Origin: CANJQH01 sp031368515
GTDB lineage: Bacteria; Chloroflexota; Anaerolineae; J036; Brachytrichaceae
Assembly (NCBI GenBank): GCA_031368515.1
Contig: JANMNW010000167.1
Span: 1 to 9,314 of the forward strand
Length of the DNA stretch: 9,314 nucleotides
Reading direction: 5' to 3'
Shown here one piece after another: positions 6,291-9,314 of the stretch. Under the pieces are notes generated by a model. The model did no database searches and was not told where the DNA came from. It worked only from the letters and a program-made list of their open reading frames with translations. Both the position numbers and the translations under genes were made by a program. Position 1 is the first letter of the stretch, and each line of letters begins with the position of its first letter.

Positions 6291-6806
6291 CTATTCGGCG
6301 TCGCCTGCGCCGTCTTCGTCAACCTGCCAGACGCGATCCGGCGCGACCAGCTTGTCGATGTAGAGGACGCCGTCGAGGTGGTCAACCTCGTGCTGAATTG
6401 CGCGCGCCAGCATGCCTTCGGCGTCAAACTTGACACGGTTGCCGTCGCGATCGAGCGCCTTCACGGTGATTTTCGACGGCCGCTGCACCACGCCGCGCCA
6501 GCCCGGAATTGACAGGCATCCTTCGGGGTTCTCCCACGTTTCTTCCGACGACTTCACCACTTCCGGATTGATCAGCACAAAGGTCTTGGTGCGCGGGTTG
6601 CCTTCGCCGTCTGGCTCGCTGATTTCCACAACCGCCAATCGTTGGGCGACGCCCACCTGCGGCGCGGCCAGTCCCAGGCCATGGGCCGCTCGCATCGTTT
6701 CCAACATGTCTGCGATCAGCTTGTGCGTCTCGCGCGAGATTTTGTCGATCTTGACTGCCTTTTTGCGCAGCACCGGATCGCCGATTTTTCGAATGTTTCG
6801 AACCAT
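6291..6806 (-). CDS. def: Peptide deformylase
   Basis: Removes the formyl group from the N-terminal methionine of new proteins at the ribosome exit, using a metal ion (usually Fe2+). The 171-residue length is normal. All three family motifs are present: GLGLAAPQ (43-50, with Q50), EGCLS (95-99, metal ligand C97) and QHEVDH (138-143, metal ligands H139 and H143, catalytic E140). The ATG at 6806 (MVRNIRKIGDPVLR) matches the family start; the longer frame to 6857 runs through the heptamer repeat and hairpin and has no homology-like content. It lies 69 nt downstream of the PH-domain gene and 44 nt upstream of the GNAT gene, and is probably co-transcribed. The C-terminal tail DEDGAGDAE is acidic and not conserved. 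Confidence 0.97.
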   Translation of the reverse strand: MVRNIRKIGDPVLRKKAVKIDKISRETHKLIADMLETMRAAHGLGLAAPQVGVAQRLAVVEISEPDGEGNPRTKTFVLINPEVVKSSEETWENPEGCLSIPGWRGVVQRPSKITVKALDRDGNRVKFDAEGMLARAIQHEVDHLDGVLYIDKLVAPDRVWQVDEDGAGDAE

Positions 6807-6810
6807 TGAA

Positions 6811-6840
6811 GAGTCCCGAGTCCCAGTCCCGAGTTTCGAG
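6811..6840. repeat. Degenerate heptanucleotide tandem repeat (GAGTCCC)
   Basis: Units read GAGTCCC, GAGTCCC, AGTCCC, GAGTTTC, GAG, that is four 6-7-nt units of a short tandem repeat located immediately upstream of def (on the minus strand, GGGACTC units ending 4 nt before the ATG). It resembles the short heptamer repeats described in cyanobacteria. It may affect def translation because it covers the leader; no regulatory function is shown. Confidence 0.65.
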
Positions 6841-6852
6841 AATGCGTTCTCG
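6837..6852. promoter_or_regulatory. Perfect 6-bp hairpin in the def leader
   Basis: CGAGAATGCGTTCTCG forms a perfect CGAGAA/TTCTCG stem with a TGCG loop. On the minus strand a competing TGCG/CGCA stem overlaps it (TGCGAGAACGCA). No T-run follows on either strand, so it is not an obvious terminator. It lies between the PH-domain gene stop and def, and might be an mRNA processing or stability element. Confidence 0.4.
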
Positions 6853-6875
6853 CACATGGGACCTGGGGCAAACTG

Positions 6876-8636
6876 CTAACCAAGTTTCTTGCGGTCGTGC
6901 ATGCGCGCGAGCTCGTCGTAGATGCCCAGCCATTCGGCGATTTCGCGCCGGCGCGCCTCGGCTTGAAACTCGCGTTGCGCATTTTGAAAAACTTCCAGGC
7001 GGTCGACGATATCACGCTGCACGCGGCGCGGGTTCCAAACGCGTTCAAAGACCAGCTCGCCATCCGCGCCGCCGGTCTGGACGGCCACATCGCCGATGTT
7101 GAAAACGGTGTCCAGCACGCCGCGCGTGGTGTAGGCCACGTTTTGAATGTTGCCCATGCCGGCGGTTTTTTGCTGCGTGCCCATCAACCCGAAAGGAGAG
7201 CGATCGGAATCGATCACCCGGTCGAGCTTGAGAATATAGGTGTCGTTGCGCCAATCTTCATAGCACCAGATCAGCCAGGCCAGCAAGACCAGGCCGAGGG
7301 CGATCACCGGAATGACCAGCAGGCTGCGAAAGGCCAGCAGCGCCAGGTCCATGCTGACAAAGGGCAGGGCGATCAACCCGATGCTGTAGAGCAGCAGGTT
7401 GGCCAGCGGTAAGACGGTCGATTGAAGCAGCTGCAGCCAATGCTTGTGATAGACGATGTCGTTGCCCTGCACTTCGCGCATGGCCGGCAAAAAAGCATAG
7501 CGCACTTTGACCAGGCCCGCGCGCAAACGCTTTGAGAAGGGCAGGCTGTGCGGCGCGGATTCGCGTTTGGGTTTATAGGTCGTGTCCGTGCGGGGCACGT
7601 GCTCGCCGGCCGACATGCGCATTTCACGGCGGATGGTGGTGCGGATCTTGATGCGCTCGGTGGCCTGGTTGACCACGCGCGCCTGCGAGGCTTGATTGAG
7701 GATCGCTTTGGCCGCCGCGTCCGGCGTGTGCACCCAGCGAAATTCGACGTTGCCGCGCGCGCCCTGCGTCTCGATCGTCACATCGCCAAGATCGAAAATC
7801 GAGGACACCCAGCTCGTGCGGCGCACGTTGACGTTTTGCACCTTGCCCACCGGGCATTCGTCCTGCTGGTCATACACCAGAAACACGCGTTCGCGGTGAA
7901 TCACGCGCTGATCGGTCACAACGTAGTAGTCGTTTTGCCAATCGACAAAATGCCAGACCGCCATCAACACGGCGATGACCAAAGCGCCTGTCCACAAAAA
8001 CGTGCCGATTGTCGACTGCAGAAAAATGCCCAGAATGGCCCATTGCCAGCCGATCAACGACAGCGCGGCCAGCACAATGAAGGTCAGCCAGGCCAGCCCG
8101 GCGTTGCCCACAAAGACCCACCAGTGCTTTTTGCTTTGCCAGAGCACACGCTCGCCCGGACGTTGATCGTCAAACAGCTTGGTTGCGGTGATGAACGCTT
8201 TGGCATCGTCCGGATAGACTATTTTTTCCTCAAGCCCGGCCCAGTCCGCTTTCATCGCCCGAAAGTCGTTGCCTGGAAGCACCCACACTTCAAGATCGTC
8301 GGCCGCTTCGACCGTGAAGTCGTTGAGCTTGCCGGTGAGGAATGAGGTGACATTGAGCAGGTGGCCGGGGTAGCGCCATTCGGAGATCGGGTCGATGCCG
8401 CCAGGGACCGCGGCGCGGATCGCCACACGTCCGCGCCTGATGACATACAGGTTTGGATCGTTGCCGTTTTGGGAAAGCAGAATCGTCCCATCCGGCACGG
8501 ATTCGATCTGCAGAAGCGACATCATGGCGCTAAATTCCTCTGGCGTGAAATTGGCGAAGATCTTGTCTTCGCGCAGTTTTTGCCAGAGGTCTTGCGGCGT
8601 GAGCGGCATCTGTTTGCGCGTCTCGGACCTTTCCAT
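6876..8636 (-). CDS. cNMP-binding-like / double bacterial PH membrane protein
   Basis: A 586-residue protein with a Crp-type cyclic-nucleotide-binding fold (about 25-135), two hydrophobic segments (about 175-200 and 205-230), a bacterial PH (bPH_2/YdbS-like) domain (about 232-318), a charged linker, two more hydrophobic segments (about 403-425 and 435-458) and a second PH domain (about 460-545). The two membrane-PH modules are an internal duplication: WQNDYYVVTDQRVI parallels WRNDTYILKLDRVI, and FDLGDVTIETQGARG parallels FNIGDVAVQTGGADG. The phosphate-binding cassette of the cNMP domain lacks the usual GE and RxA residues, so classical cAMP binding is doubtful. No DNA-binding domain is present. 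ATG 8636 is chosen, 11 nt after the wecG-like stop; the frame also opens at GTG 8675, which would overlap that gene, and ATG 8609 is possible. Role unknown. Confidence 0.85.
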   Translation of the reverse strand: MERSETRKQMPLTPQDLWQKLREDKIFANFTPEEFSAMMSLLQIESVPDGTILLSQNGNDPNLYVIRRGRVAIRAAVPGGIDPISEWRYPGHLLNVTSFLTGKLNDFTVEAADDLEVWVLPGNDFRAMKADWAGLEEKIVYPDDAKAFITATKLFDDQRPGERVLWQSKKHWWVFVGNAGLAWLTFIVLAALSLIGWQWAILGIFLQSTIGTFLWTGALVIAVLMAVWHFVDWQNDYYVVTDQRVIHRERVFLVYDQQDECPVGKVQNVNVRRTSWVSSIFDLGDVTIETQGARGNVEFRWVHTPDAAAKAILNQASQARVVNQATERIKIRTTIRREMRMSAGEHVPRTDTTYKPKRESAPHSLPFSKRLRAGLVKVRYAFLPAMREVQGNDIVYHKHWLQLLQSTVLPLANLLLYSIGLIALPFVSMDLALLAFRSLLVIPVIALGLVLLAWLIWCYEDWRNDTYILKLDRVIDSDRSPFGLMGTQQKTAGMGNIQNVAYTTRGVLDTVFNIGDVAVQTGGADGELVFERVWNPRRVQRDIVDRLEVFQNAQREFQAEARRREIAEWLGIYDELARMHDRKKLG

Positions 8637-8647
8637 ACCTGCCGTGA

Positions 8648-9314
8648 TTATCGCCCCTCGCGCAGCACCCACCATGCAAATCGCAGCAGATCAAGCTGCC
8701 GCCGCCAGCGCTGCGGCTGCCGGATCAGGCGATACAGCCATTCAAAGCCCGCCCGACGCACCCACGCCGGCGCAAACGGCCGCACGCCCGCCAGATAGTC
8801 GAAGGTGCCGCCTACCCCCATGCCGATCAGGCCGTGCTGCGGCGCCGGCTTGGTCACGCAAGCGTCCAGGTGGCGCGCCAGCCACAGATCCTGCGCCGGC
8901 GCGCCATATGCGACAAACAAAAGATGCGGCTGCGCGGCGCGCACGCGGGCGGTGATATCCGCCGCGTCTTCCGCGCGCGGTGAACCGGCATGCGCGCCGG
9001 CGATGATCAAACCGGGATGGCGTACTTGGAGAAGCAGGCCGGCGCGGGCCGCCACTCCCTCGGCCGCGCCGAGAAAAAACACGCGCCAGCCCCGCGCAGC
9101 CGCGCGCGCGCAAAGGCGCTGCGTCAGCTCGACGCCTGTGACGCGCTCTGGCTGCGGCCGGCCGCGCAGTCGGGCGGCCAGCGTGATGCCCACTCCGTCG
9201 GGAAGGTTGAGCGCGCTGCTTTCCAGCACCTGCGCAAACTCAGGATCGCGCCGCGCGGTGGCGACAAACTCCGGGTTGACTGTGGCAAAACGATGCACGC
9301 CGCCGCTTGCCAGG
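8648..9314 (-). CDS. WecG/TagA/CpsF family glycosyltransferase (5' end outside window)
   Basis: GT26-family transferase, which adds an N-acetylmannosamine-type sugar to an undecaprenyl-linked sugar on the inner face of the membrane during wall-polymer or surface-polysaccharide synthesis. 221 codons are visible. Seen: FATVNPEFV near the start, LPDGVGITLAARLRG containing the conserved aspartate of the PDGxG motif, GWRVFFLGAAEGVA, HLLFVAYGAPAQDLWL, GMGVGGTFDYLAGV, and the C-terminal appendage GFEWLYRLIRQPQRWRRQL whose arginines complete the active site in TagA. The first in-frame start inside the window is GTG 9298, but family members have about 20-30 residues before NPEF and the frame stays open to the edge, so the true start probably lies beyond 9314. 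The stop is TAA, 11 nt before the next gene's ATG, indicating an operon. Confidence 0.93.
   Translation of the reverse strand, partial: LASGGVHRFATVNPEFVATARRDPEFAQVLESSALNLPDGVGITLAARLRGRPQPERVTGVELTQRLCARAAARGWRVFFLGAAEGVAARAGLLLQVRHPGLIIAGAHAGSPRAEDAADITARVRAAQPHLLFVAYGAPAQDLWLARHLDACVTKPAPQHGLIGMGVGGTFDYLAGVRPFAPAWVRRAGFEWLYRLIRQPQRWRRQLDLLRFAWWVLREGR

Noticed and set aside
7548..8345. 265-residue plus-strand open frame opposite the PH-domain gene (and the similar frame at 6897-7412)
   Set aside because: Both are antisense to a protein with clear repeated PH modules and membrane helices, and their composition is shadow-like.

Overview
The window (about 60% GC) looks chromosomal and most likely comes from a member of the Chloroflexota (Anaerolineae or Caldilineae type). 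Three things point there. A DUF3090 gene sits next to an SCO1664-family gene, a pair known from Actinobacteria and Chloroflexi. A YacL-like PIN/TRAM membrane protein lies directly upstream of cysS. There is also a cyclic-nucleotide-binding/double bacterial-PH membrane protein of a kind I associate with Chloroflexi. No rRNA, tRNA, CRISPR array, transposase or phage gene was seen. The taxonomic call is inference.

Layout. Positions 1-2352 (minus strand) hold cysS (its 3' end lies outside the window) and, 3 nt upstream of it, a YacL-like membrane PIN-TRAM protein. A 118-nt divergent intergenic region follows and carries a good plus-strand promoter whose predicted start falls on the next gene's ATG (leaderless). 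Positions 2471-3789 (plus) hold the DUF3090 and SCO1664-family genes, and both are damaged. DUF3090 has one in-frame TAG in its central linker. SCO1664 carries a -1 frameshift near 3704-3709 that moves its conserved-looking C-terminus (ending PWPPV) into another frame. Positions 3845-5113 (plus) encode a LytR-CpsA-Psr (LCP) protein with a LytR_C domain. Positions 5110-5248, between convergent genes, carry three copies of a roughly 20-nt repeat, two of them forming a 94-bp inverted repeat. Positions 5245-9314 (minus) hold, in transcription order, a WecG/TagA/CpsF glycosyltransferase (5' end outside the window), a cNMP-binding/double-PH membrane protein, peptide deformylase, and a FemAB/CelD-like GNAT acyltransferase.

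How the genes work together. cysS and def belong to translation and nascent-protein processing. The LCP protein, the WecG-family transferase and possibly the FemAB-like GNAT suggest cell-envelope glycopolymer work. YacL and the PH protein are membrane-anchored proteins of unclear role. The DUF3090/SCO1664 pair has no established function. In Actinobacteria it is found near the cysS paralogue mshC, while here it is divergent from a genuine cysS. The most notable observation is that both members of this pair carry independent apparent lesions within about 1 kb. This means either decay of the module or sequence errors. No intergenic stretch exceeds 300 bases. I do not see a clearly new multi-gene system in this window.
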